In this document: one piece after another, positions 1 through 7,017 of the stretch
Layout: every line of letters begins with the position of its first letter
Position numbering within the stretch: position 1 is the first letter of the stretch
Assembly: GCA_021772555.1 (NCBI GenBank)
Contig: JAJFLT010000405.1
Span: 1 to 25,474, forward strand
Direction of reading: 5' to 3'
Length of the DNA stretch: 25,474 nt
Source of the DNA: Opitutales bacterium
GTDB lineage: Bacteria > Verrucomicrobiota > Verrucomicrobiia > Opitutales > UBA2987
Translations under genes and position numbers: made by a program
The notes under the pieces: model-generated
Seen by the model: only the letters and a program-made list of their open reading frames with translations
What the model was told of the DNA's origin: nothing
Databases searched by the model: none

Positions 1-1
1 C

Positions 2-328
2 AGAACCACGGGGCGGGGCCTGGACTTGCTATCCGTGGCGGACCTGCGCGTCAACCTCATGACTCGAGAGGTGAAACGTAATGAACAACTGATTGAGCTT
101 CCCGCACGCGAATTCAACCTGCTTGTCTTTTTGCTGCGGACGCCGGGAAGAGTCTGGAGCCGGGTACAGATTTTCGAGCATGTGTGGGAATATAATTTCG
201 ATCCTGAAACGAACCTGGTGGATGTTTACATTGGTCGGCTGCGAAGAAAAATAGACGACGATTTTCCGGTTAAACTTATCGAAACGGTGCGTGGAATCGG
301 CTATAGAATTCGAAAAATCGATGTTTAG
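2..328 (+). CDS. OmpR/PhoB-family response regulator, C-terminal part (5' end outside window)
   Basis: Only the DNA-binding half is present; the reading frame is open to the window edge, so the receiver domain lies upstream. The visible ~108 residues form a winged helix-turn-helix of the OmpR/PhoB type: a beta-rich start (DLRVNLMTREVKRN), the LPAREFNLLVFLL helix, the RVWSRVQIFEHVW segment, the NLVDVYIGRLRRKID recognition helix and the terminal GIGYRIR wing. Proteins of this family bind direct repeats upstream of target genes once phosphorylated. The stop overlaps the ATG of the sensor kinase by a few bases, so the two are a translationally coupled two-component pair. The stimulus and targets cannot be told from the sequence. 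A TTG at 26 is an internal codon, not a real start. Confidence 0.93.
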   Translation, partial: RTTGRGLDLLSVADLRVNLMTREVKRNEQLIELPAREFNLLVFLLRTPGRVWSRVQIFEHVWEYNFDPETNLVDVYIGRLRRKIDDDFPVKLIETVRGIGYRIRKIDV

Positions 329-1682
329 GAAATCCTATCGGCTAAAAGTCGCCGCCTGGTCCGCACTGGTCTCAGGAATAGTCTTATTGGTCTTCATGGT
401 TTTCACCGTTCGCCTCATGCGCGACGAGCAACGGGGATTGACCGAACACGATGTGGGAGCATTGGCCAACATGTTGTTGATAGAGCTTTCCATGCATGAA
501 GCAGCCGGTGAAACGGTGACGGAATTTGCCGATGCCATGAGCCGCCAACCGGAAGCGCAACTACTGCTTTTCGCGGTGATAGCACCCGATGGCCGCTATA
601 TTTACCACGATAATTACCTGTGGAAAGATCAATACTTCAATTCCATGGAAGAACAACGCTCTGTCGTAACGGATAACGGAGAATGGAGAATACGACGCTA
701 CCGGCTACAGGGTTGGGAGGTTTTTATCGGCAACAAGCTTGAAGACACAGAGCACGAGTATATCGAAATGGCGCAGGCATTCAGCGTCGCCCTTCCCATA
801 TCGTTATTACTCATCGCCGCCGGCGGCTGGTGGATTGCCTGGCAATCGATGCGCCCTATTCAGTCGATTTCGAAAGTGATTTCGGATGTCGAATCGAAAA
901 ACCTGTCCCAACGGGTCCCGGAAAGTAATCGGGAGGATGAAATCGGGAGTTTGGCCAAATCGATCAATCAGATGCTGGAAAGGGTTGAACGCGGTTACCA
1001 ACAGGCTCGAAGGTTTACGGCGGACGCCTCGCATGAATTGAGGACTCCGCTGGCCATACTGCAGGCGGAACTGGAAAACCGGCTCGGCGACGACGAAGCT
1101 AGAAAAGAAGATCAACAGGCCTATGTGCGCATGCTGGAGGAAGTCCACCAACTGAAAACCCTCACCCACACTTTGCTTTTTCTATCGCGGGTGGATGCCG
1201 GCATTGTGGAGATTGAGCGCAAGCCCGTTCAATTGATTCAAATGATCGAGCATATTCTGGAAGAATTTCGTGAAATGCCGGAAACGGAAAACCTGACCAT
1301 CGAATTTGAAAAAGAAAACGACTACAACGAAGTTATCGGCGATGCCCAACTCTTCCGTCAGGTGGTCTTTAATCTGGTTCAAAATGCAGTCAAGTACAAC
1401 CGTGAGGGTGGAAAAATACTGCTTCAGTCTTCGACCCGTGAGGAACTCGTTCAGGTGACCATCGGTAACAATGGCGCAATCGTCCCGGAAAATGAGCAAA
1501 AACGAATTTTCGATCGGTTTTTCACTTGCCGTACGGAGAGAGGACGTAAAGCGGGAGGGTTCGGTCTTGGATTGAACCTAGCCCGCGAGATCGCCCGCAT
1601 CCATGGAGGCGATGTAATGCTGGTCAGTTCGAAGGACGACTGGACAGAATTCGCCTTTATCCTTCCCAAATATGCACATTGA
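321..1682 (+). CDS. Two-component sensor histidine kinase (HAMP-HisKA-HATPase, CusS-like architecture)
   Basis: A 453-residue inner-membrane kinase that would phosphorylate the regulator encoded just upstream. Domains in order: membrane helix at about 10-31, a periplasmic sensor region of ~120 residues, a second membrane helix at about 153-173, HAMP (~174-228), HisKA with the phospho-acceptor His238 in ASHELRTP, and HATPase_c with the N box around 350-360 (NLVQNAVKYN) and a glycine-rich lid GGFGLGLNLAREIA. The usual DxGxG motif reads NNGAIVPE; comparable substitutions occur in the heavy-metal-sensor (CusS) branch, so activity is still expected. I chose ATG 321 rather than GTG 291 because it gives the normal short N-terminus before the first helix and an 8-base overlap with the regulator. 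The ligand is unknown. Confidence 0.93.
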   Translation: MFRKSYRLKVAAWSALVSGIVLLVFMVFTVRLMRDEQRGLTEHDVGALANMLLIELSMHEAAGETVTEFADAMSRQPEAQLLLFAVIAPDGRYIYHDNYLWKDQYFNSMEEQRSVVTDNGEWRIRRYRLQGWEVFIGNKLEDTEHEYIEMAQAFSVALPISLLLIAAGGWWIAWQSMRPIQSISKVISDVESKNLSQRVPESNREDEIGSLAKSINQMLERVERGYQQARRFTADASHELRTPLAILQAELENRLGDDEARKEDQQAYVRMLEEVHQLKTLTHTLLFLSRVDAGIVEIERKPVQLIQMIEHILEEFREMPETENLTIEFEKENDYNEVIGDAQLFRQVVFNLVQNAVKYNREGGKILLQSSTREELVQVTIGNNGAIVPENEQKRIFDRFFTCRTERGRKAGGFGLGLNLAREIARIHGGDVMLVSSKDDWTEFAFILPKYAH

Positions 1683-2009
1683 CGACACAGGTTCTCAATT
1701 TTCCTGAATCATAACAAAATTGTCACATATCCCGGCAAGTAACATTTAAGTTATTAGGATATAATTAGGCAGTAAAGAACATTCTGTTTTTACTGCCATG
1801 CTTTCTTTCCTGACCCTGGGATTTTTCCCGATACGATTCGCACGCCGAATCCATACCAACGAATTAACGATATTCGTTCGGATGCAATTCACTGTCGAGA
1901 GTAATCACACTCTCATCTGCAGACACGAAACACTAACGTTTTTAAATTAGTAGTATTTCTACCTCTTTAAAACCCTAAATAAATCGAACCTCAAACGGAA
2001 TATTCATAA
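1683..2009 (+). promoter_or_regulatory. Gene-free stretch with a chain of inverted repeats; probable promoter/5' leader of the repeat protein
   Basis: This 327-base stretch has no convincing gene. A perfect TATAAT lies at 1760-1765, but no good -35 is seen at the usual spacing. Directly after it come four perfect inverted repeats: 1768-1776 with 1789-1797 (9 bp, extended by AACA/TGTT inside), 1835-1840 with 1846-1851 (6 bp, 5-base loop), 1858-1864 with 1872-1878 (7 bp, 7-base loop) and 1897-1902 with 1909-1914 (6 bp, 6-base loop). A small GGGA/TCCC hairpin sits at 1818-1829. The first could instead be the kinase terminator, though no continuous T run follows. The final 90 bases before the gene are AT-rich and look unstructured. 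Confidence 0.4.
1768..1797. repeat. 9-bp perfect inverted repeat with inner 4-bp extension (hairpin; terminator or leader element)
   Basis: GGCAGTAAA at 1768-1776 is the exact reverse complement of TTTACTGCC at 1789-1797. Inside the loop AACA (1778-1781) pairs with TGTT (1785-1788), leaving one bulged G and a 3-base loop, so about 13 bp can form. It lies 86 bases after the kinase stop and just downstream of a TATAAT. The downstream sequence is only moderately T-rich, so an intrinsic terminator is possible but not certain. Confidence 0.5.
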
Positions 2010-5000
2010 ATGAAATCGCATATAAAAATAGTAAAACACAATCCAATGGCCAACATCATCCGCTTTCTCGGTATCTCATACCTGATCGCGCTTGGGACAT
2101 GTGCATTCGCGCAGGACGAAGAAGAACTGGAGTTTACCGACGCCTTCATGACGGAAGAATGCAGTTTCACTTCGGAAGGCAATAATCCTTACTTCCTTTT
2201 GCCACTCGAGATCGGCAGGCAGGCCACCTTTGAGGGGGAGGATGACGGCGAAATTTTACGCGTCGTCATCTCGGTTCTGGACGAAACCTTCATGGTTGGA
2301 GAAGTTGAGACTCGCATAGTCGAGGAGCGGGAGTGGGTCGATGACGAGCTCTTTGAAGTGTCGAGAAACTATTTCGCCATCTGCGAGGAAACCAACGACG
2401 TGTTTTATTTCGGAGAAGCGGTCGATATTTATGAGGACGGTATCATCGTATCGCACGATGGTGCCTGGCTAGCGGGAGAAAACGAGGCGGAACCTGGTAT
2501 TTTTACCCCTGGCACGATTCTTTTGGGTTCCCGCCATTTACAGGAAGTGGCCCCCGATATAGCGCTGGACCAAGTTGAAATCACGAACCTTACTTCTACC
2601 ATTTCGACACCTGCGGGCACATTTGAAAATGTCATGGAGACAAGGGAAACAACGCCGCTCGATCCCGAAACGGTGGATTTCAAGTATTACTATCCGGGAA
2701 TTGGCATGGTCAAAGATGGGCCACTAGATTTGGTCAGCGCCGTTCCCGCACTTGAAGGTGGACTCTATGAAAACGGGTTTAATCAAACCGATGAAGAATT
2801 TACGACGGATTTCTGGGCATCGGACTGCACCTTTTCTCCAACGGGTATTAATCCTTATTTTAACCTTACACCGGGATATCAATTGCTGCTTGAAGGTGAA
2901 GACGAAGAAGGCGCAACTGTGACGGTGCTAATTACCGTGCTCGACGAAACAAAAGAGGTTGACGGGGTGGAGACCCGCATTATCGAGGAAATGGAATGGG
3001 AGGATGAGGATCTGATCGAAATCTCGCGCAATTATTATGCAATCTGCGCTGAGACAAATTCTGTTTTCTATTTTGGAGAAGAAGTCGATATCTACGAAGA
3101 CGGTGTCATCGTCAGCCACGACGGAGCCTGGGAAGCGGGCGTTGACGGTGCCACGGCTGGCATCATCATGCCCGGAACCGCCTTTTTGGGCGCCAAATAT
3201 TTCCAGGAAATAGCCCCCGAATTAGCCTTGGACAGGGCCGAGATTACATCCATCGACGAAGAACTGGAAACGCCCGCTGGAACGTTCGAGGACCTACTCG
3301 AAACGGTGGAAACAACACCGCTGGAACCGGGTGAGGAAAGCTTGAAGCTGTATGCGCCCGGCGTCGGTCTCGTCCTGGATGACTTTTTACTGTTGGTGGA
3401 AGCAACATCCGGTCAAGAATTTACCGACACTTTCACCCTGGAAGATTGCACCTTCACTTCGGAAGGTAATAATCCCTACTTCCTGTTGCCGCTCGAAGTA
3501 GGTAGGCAGGCCACCTTTGAAGGGGAGGATGACGGCGAATCCCTGCGTGTCGTTATTACCGTTTTAGACGAAACTTTCATGGTGGGTGACGTTGAAACAC
3601 GCATAGTGGAGGAGCGGGAGTGGGCCGATGACGAGCTGACTGAAGTTTCCAGAAACTATTTCGCCATCTGCGTAGAAACCAACGATGTCTATTATTTCGG
3701 GGAGGCCGTGGATGATTACGAAGATGGCGTTATCGTATCGCATGACGGCGCCTGGTTGACTGGTGTGGATGACGCAGAAGCCGGTATCTTCACTCCCGGC
3801 ACGGTTACCCTGGGAGCGCGTCATTTTCAGGAGGTTGCCCCCGGAGTAGCCCTGGATCAAGTTGAAATTACCGGCCTCAGCGCCACAGTGGAGACGCCTG
3901 CCGGAACATTCGAGAACGCCATGGAAACGACCGAAACAACCCCATTGGATCCCGGAGTAGTAGATTTGAAGTTTTACTTTCCGGGTATAGGCATGGTCAA
4001 AGATGGACCGCTCGATCTGGTCAGCACGGTGCCCGCTCTGCCGACAGAATTTGGCGGTGGATTCGACCAAACGGATGAAGAGTTTACGACCGATTTCAGG
4101 CAGTCGGACTGCACTTTCTCGACCGCGGGCCGCAACCCCTATTTCATTCTCAGCCCCGGTTATCAATTGAATCTCGAAGGGGAAGAAGATGGAGCAACCA
4201 TAACGGTGCAAATAACGGTGCTGGACGAAACCATGGTAGTTGATGGCGTGGAAACCCGCATTATCGAAGAACGGGAATGGGAAGATGAGGAGCTAATTGA
4301 AATCTCGCGTAATTATTACGCCATTTGCAATGAGACGAATTCCGTTTTCTACTTTGGCGAAGAGGTCGATAATTTTGAGGACGGCGTCCTCATCGACCAC
4401 GGTGGATCATGGGAAGCCGGGGTCGATGGCTCCAAAGCGGGCGTCATCATGCCGGGAACCGCTCTTCTGGGATCGAAGTATTTCCAGGAAATTGCGCCGG
4501 GTGAAGCCCTCGACAGAGCCGAGATTACATCGTTGGACGAAGTTCTGGAAACGCCCGCTGGAACCTTCGAGGACAGTTTGGAGACAGTGGAAACCACACC
4601 TCTGGATCCAGAAGAAGAAAGCTCGAAGCTGTATGCTCCGGGAGTGGGTCTGATATTTGACGACATTCTGTTTCTGGTCGAGGCATCCGATCCAAAAGCG
4701 GAGGCGCTCAGCGATTATTTTCCTCAATCTGAAATGAACCTGTTTGGATGGTCTGACGTCTCCTGGTTTGGTTCGGTTCAAGGCGATCTATACCCATGGA
4801 TCTACCATAACGATCTAGGCTGGCTATTTGCTGCCGGTGATGGCACGGACAGCTTCTATTTCTGGGATGCAACACTCGGTTGGGTCTGGACTTCGCCCAC
4901 CAACTTTCCCTGGTTTTGGAGTTTCTCCGATAATGACTGGCTTTACTATGCAGAAGGAACCACCAACCCGCGCTGGTTTTACAGCATGAATACGGGACAG

Positions 5001-5018
5001 TGGGCTCCCGCTAATTAA
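2010..5018 (+). CDS. Secreted acidic protein with A-B-A-B tandem repeat and Trp-rich C-terminal domain
   Basis: I do not recognise a named function. The 1002-residue product begins with a signal peptide (hydrophobic core ~16-30, likely cleavage after AFA at 34; the Cys at 31 does not sit in a good lipobox). Four ~210-residue modules follow, starting near residues 41, 263, 470 and 691. Each carries NPYF, a VVITVLDET-like strand, GVETRI(V/I)EE, SRNY(F/Y)AIC, YYFGE, SHDGAW, PGT, (F/Y)QE(I/V)AP, ETPAGTFE, ETTPL and a closing PG(I/V)G(M/L) motif. Modules 1 and 3 resemble each other most, as do 2 and 4, so a two-module unit was duplicated. Residues ~903-1002 form a separate domain with about 12 Trp, including YPWIYH, LGWLF, LGWVWTS and NPRWFY. 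The protein is very rich in Glu and Asp. An internal ATG at 2046 is an alternative start that keeps the signal peptide. Confidence 0.88.
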   Translation: MKSHIKIVKHNPMANIIRFLGISYLIALGTCAFAQDEEELEFTDAFMTEECSFTSEGNNPYFLLPLEIGRQATFEGEDDGEILRVVISVLDETFMVGEVETRIVEEREWVDDELFEVSRNYFAICEETNDVFYFGEAVDIYEDGIIVSHDGAWLAGENEAEPGIFTPGTILLGSRHLQEVAPDIALDQVEITNLTSTISTPAGTFENVMETRETTPLDPETVDFKYYYPGIGMVKDGPLDLVSAVPALEGGLYENGFNQTDEEFTTDFWASDCTFSPTGINPYFNLTPGYQLLLEGEDEEGATVTVLITVLDETKEVDGVETRIIEEMEWEDEDLIEISRNYYAICAETNSVFYFGEEVDIYEDGVIVSHDGAWEAGVDGATAGIIMPGTAFLGAKYFQEIAPELALDRAEITSIDEELETPAGTFEDLLETVETTPLEPGEESLKLYAPGVGLVLDDFLLLVEATSGQEFTDTFTLEDCTFTSEGNNPYFLLPLEVGRQATFEGEDDGESLRVVITVLDETFMVGDVETRIVEEREWADDELTEVSRNYFAICVETNDVYYFGEAVDDYEDGVIVSHDGAWLTGVDDAEAGIFTPGTVTLGARHFQEVAPGVALDQVEITGLSATVETPAGTFENAMETTETTPLDPGVVDLKFYFPGIGMVKDGPLDLVSTVPALPTEFGGGFDQTDEEFTTDFRQSDCTFSTAGRNPYFILSPGYQLNLEGEEDGATITVQITVLDETMVVDGVETRIIEEREWEDEELIEISRNYYAICNETNSVFYFGEEVDNFEDGVLIDHGGSWEAGVDGSKAGVIMPGTALLGSKYFQEIAPGEALDRAEITSLDEVLETPAGTFEDSLETVETTPLDPEEESSKLYAPGVGLIFDDILFLVEASDPKAEALSDYFPQSEMNLFGWSDVSWFGSVQGDLYPWIYHNDLGWLFAAGDGTDSFYFWDATLGWVWTSPTNFPWFWSFSDNDWLYYAEGTTNPRWFYSMNTGQWAPAN
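2130..4688 (+). repeat. Tandem duplication of a ~1.285-kb coding unit (two A-B module pairs)
   Basis: The A modules begin at 2130 and 3417 (offset 1287) and the B modules at 2796 and 4080 (offset 1284), so the whole A-B pair has been duplicated in frame. Parts of the two A modules are nearly identical in DNA: stretches around 2163-2250 and 3450-3540 differ mainly at third codon positions. A and B are related to each other only at protein level, so an older duplication made A and B and a younger one made the tandem pair. Confidence 0.85.
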
Positions 5019-5035
5019 GTAAAAAGTAAATTTTT

Positions 5036-5059
5036 TGGGGAACGGGCGGCTGTTTTCCA
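5036..5059 (+). other. Weak hairpin downstream of the repeat-protein gene
   Basis: TGGGGAAC at 5036-5043 can pair with GTTTTCCA at 5052-5059 with two G-U pairs around an 8-base loop, 18 bases after the stop. It is preceded by a T run (5031-5036) rather than followed by one, so it is not a canonical intrinsic terminator. The rest of 5060-5160 shows no clear element. Confidence 0.25.
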
Positions 5060-5165
5060 CACTAAAAACCCGATCTGACATAAGGTTCGAGTAGGATTGC
5101 GGTAAGGTTGTGGAAAATGCCCCTGTTCCCCTTTAATTTGACGCTTCGGCACTTTTTTTGATCAC

Positions 5166-5222
5166 AGGTTTCAGTGTTCAGGATAGAAAGCACCCACGCA
5201 TCCTGACACCCGAAACCCGAAA
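5166..5222. repeat. Imperfect inverted repeat of an interspersed intergenic element (copy 1)
   Basis: Between the convergent ends of the repeat-protein gene and lnt, the left arm (GGTTTCAGTGTTCAGGAT, about 5167-5184) matches the reverse complement of the right arm (ATCCTGACACCCGAAACC, 5200-5217) at 14 of 18 positions. The right arm is followed by another CCGAAAC unit. The reverse complement of the right arm contains GTTTCGGGTGTCAGGA, which matches GTTTCAGGTGTCAGGA at 20909-20924 at 15 of 16 bases, so this is a repeated intergenic sequence. It may also act as the 3' boundary of the two convergent genes. Confidence 0.55.
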
Positions 5223-5262
5223 CTGGGCCCTGCCACAATAGAATTGCAGAGGAACCCTAAAT

Positions 5263-6981
5263 TTAATTTTCAACGGAACTGCCGGGGCGCAGAAGGTCGC
5301 CGGGGCGGTATGTGTTTTTCTCTTTGGTGGATAGAAAGAGCGAGAAATAACCGGCAAGTATAAAGAGTCCGCAGAGGATGATGAACCAGTCGCCGTAGCG
5401 GACATAAAAAGAGAGGCGGCTGGCCCAGCGAGCGTCTCTATTGATTTCCATAACGTCGCTACCACGAAAATAGATACCTTTGTCAGAGCTGCGCAGGACA
5501 TGTCTGACATTTCCGAATTCGTCGATCCAGCCGCTCCAGCCGCCATTTCCGCAACGGATCACGGGGCGGCGGGTCTCCACCGCCCTCAATACGGAATGGA
5601 CGGCGTGCTGGTAGGCACCGGCTTCCTCACCATACCAGGCGTTATTAGTGGCCACATAGAGAAAATCGACCCCAGCCTGCACCGACTGGCGAGCCAGGCG
5701 CGAAAAGATATCTTCATAACAAATAAGAGAACCGACCCGGTAGTCACGATTGGAAATCCTGAGGGGAATGATCTGGGCCAGGTCGCCGTGACCAAAGGCG
5801 TCCCCGATCGGCACCATTTTATCAACAAACGGAAGAAAACGCTTCAAAGGCACATATTCGCCGAAGGGAACCAGCCTGCGCTTGGCATAATAGGGTTCCG
5901 TAAAACCGTTTTCCGGAGTAACCGTGCAAATGATGTTATACCAGGTTTCCCCTTCCACCGCCATGTTTCCCATAAGGATGGTTTTATCGACCCGACGGGC
6001 CAATTCCTCGGCCCAGGCACGCGCGCCATCGTCACCCTTAATTGGCCAGGGAGTAACAGACTCCGGCCACAAAACGACGTCCCCTCCTACCGCCGTGCCG
6101 TAAAGCGTGTATTTTTCAATGGTTGCGAGATTTTCCCGGGCCGCCGCGGGGTCCCATTTAAGCGATTGTCTGATGTAGGGCTGGATAGTGGAGGCTGTGA
6201 AAAGTTTCTGGCTCTGGATGCCGAATACTTCCGACCAAAGCAAACCGGTCACGGCGCATAGAAGAATCGCCAAGGCGGTATAAAATTCGGGGCAGATACG
6301 TTCATACCAGGAGGAGCGGGAGGATTTCTCCCCAAGAATCCGGCGTAAATAGAAAGCCAGGCCAAGATTGAAAAAAATGAGGATAAAGGAGAGGCCGGCC
6401 GAACCGGTCAGGGAAATTACTTGCAGGAGGGCCGGACGGTCCCACTGGCTGGCGGCCAGGGGTAGCCAGGGAAAACCCGTGAAAAGCAGTCCCCGCAGGT
6501 GTTCGAGAACAACCCATAGTCCGGCCAGGCCGAGCAGTCCCGGCAACCTAACCGACAAAAAGGGTTTGCCCTCCAATCGGGGCGCCACCCACCAAACAGC
6601 CATCAGCCAAAGGAAAAAATACAATCCCGTGTAAAAAGAAAGAGTAATGGTCCCCGTGTAGGTTACATGGCGCAGCCACCAGAGCAAAACGATCCAGGAA
6701 AAGAACCCGGTCAACAGCGCACAAATCGAGTATATTTTGAAAGCCGGACGTGTGCATGCCCAAAGGACGAAAGGCAGGGCAAACAAATAGGCCGTTTCCG
6801 CTATGTTGATGTTTGGAAAGGCGGCCGTATAAAGCCCCACCGTCAACAAAACGGCCAACGGAGGCCAAATCCATTTTCTAAAAACCGTGGAAATAGCCGT
6901 CTTTTGCGGATCGGCCTTTTTAAAATGGTATTCCTGTCGGGCGGCGCTACGCGGCCGTAATTTTGAAATGCGATATGCCAA
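5263..6981 (-). CDS. lnt: Apolipoprotein N-acyltransferase
   Basis: Lnt transfers the third acyl chain onto the N-terminal cysteine of lipoproteins at the periplasmic face of the inner membrane. The 572-residue protein has several membrane helices in its first ~250 residues, then a nitrilase-like domain with the full catalytic triad: Glu307 in WPESVTPWP, Lys367 in AKRRLVPFGEYVP and Cys421 in GSLICYEDIF. A final membrane helix lies near 540-560. The start is uncertain: no ATG precedes the first membrane helix, so TTG at 6981 is used, 36 bases after the secA stop. The frame is the same as secA, with the secA TGA between. A hydrophilic ~35-residue N-terminus precedes the first helix. It is probably co-transcribed with secA. 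Its presence fits a cell that makes triacylated lipoproteins such as the LptE-like protein in this window. Confidence 0.93.
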   Translation of the reverse strand: MAYRISKLRPRSAARQEYHFKKADPQKTAISTVFRKWIWPPLAVLLTVGLYTAAFPNINIAETAYLFALPFVLWACTRPAFKIYSICALLTGFFSWIVLLWWLRHVTYTGTITLSFYTGLYFFLWLMAVWWVAPRLEGKPFLSVRLPGLLGLAGLWVVLEHLRGLLFTGFPWLPLAASQWDRPALLQVISLTGSAGLSFILIFFNLGLAFYLRRILGEKSSRSSWYERICPEFYTALAILLCAVTGLLWSEVFGIQSQKLFTASTIQPYIRQSLKWDPAAARENLATIEKYTLYGTAVGGDVVLWPESVTPWPIKGDDGARAWAEELARRVDKTILMGNMAVEGETWYNIICTVTPENGFTEPYYAKRRLVPFGEYVPLKRFLPFVDKMVPIGDAFGHGDLAQIIPLRISNRDYRVGSLICYEDIFSRLARQSVQAGVDFLYVATNNAWYGEEAGAYQHAVHSVLRAVETRRPVIRCGNGGWSGWIDEFGNVRHVLRSSDKGIYFRGSDVMEINRDARWASRLSFYVRYGDWFIILCGLFILAGYFSLFLSTKEKNTYRPGDLLRPGSSVEN

Positions 6982-7017
6982 AATGAAGATCGATATTAAG
7001 AAACGCGGCGGTCTTTC

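Noticed and set aside
1798..1950. A 50-codon frame starting ATG after the first hairpin upstream of the repeat-protein gene
   Set aside because: No ribosome binding site and no recognisable composition; it runs through the inverted repeats, which explain the sequence better.
3564..4211. A 215-codon open frame on the minus strand
   Set aside because: It lies wholly inside the repeat-protein gene, has no family resemblance, and arises from the codon bias of the Glu/Asp-rich sense strand.
5080..5105. GGTTCGAGTAG resembling a tRNA T-loop or att core
   Set aside because: The flanking five bases do not form a T-stem, no acceptor or anticodon arm is present, and no integrase is nearby.
5150..5160. 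GCTTCGGC followed by a T run as an intrinsic terminator for the repeat-protein gene
   Set aside because: Only two base pairs flank the TTCG loop, too weak to call.
5500..6261. A 253-codon open frame on the plus strand
   Set aside because: It is antisense to lnt, including the catalytic Cys and Lys blocks.
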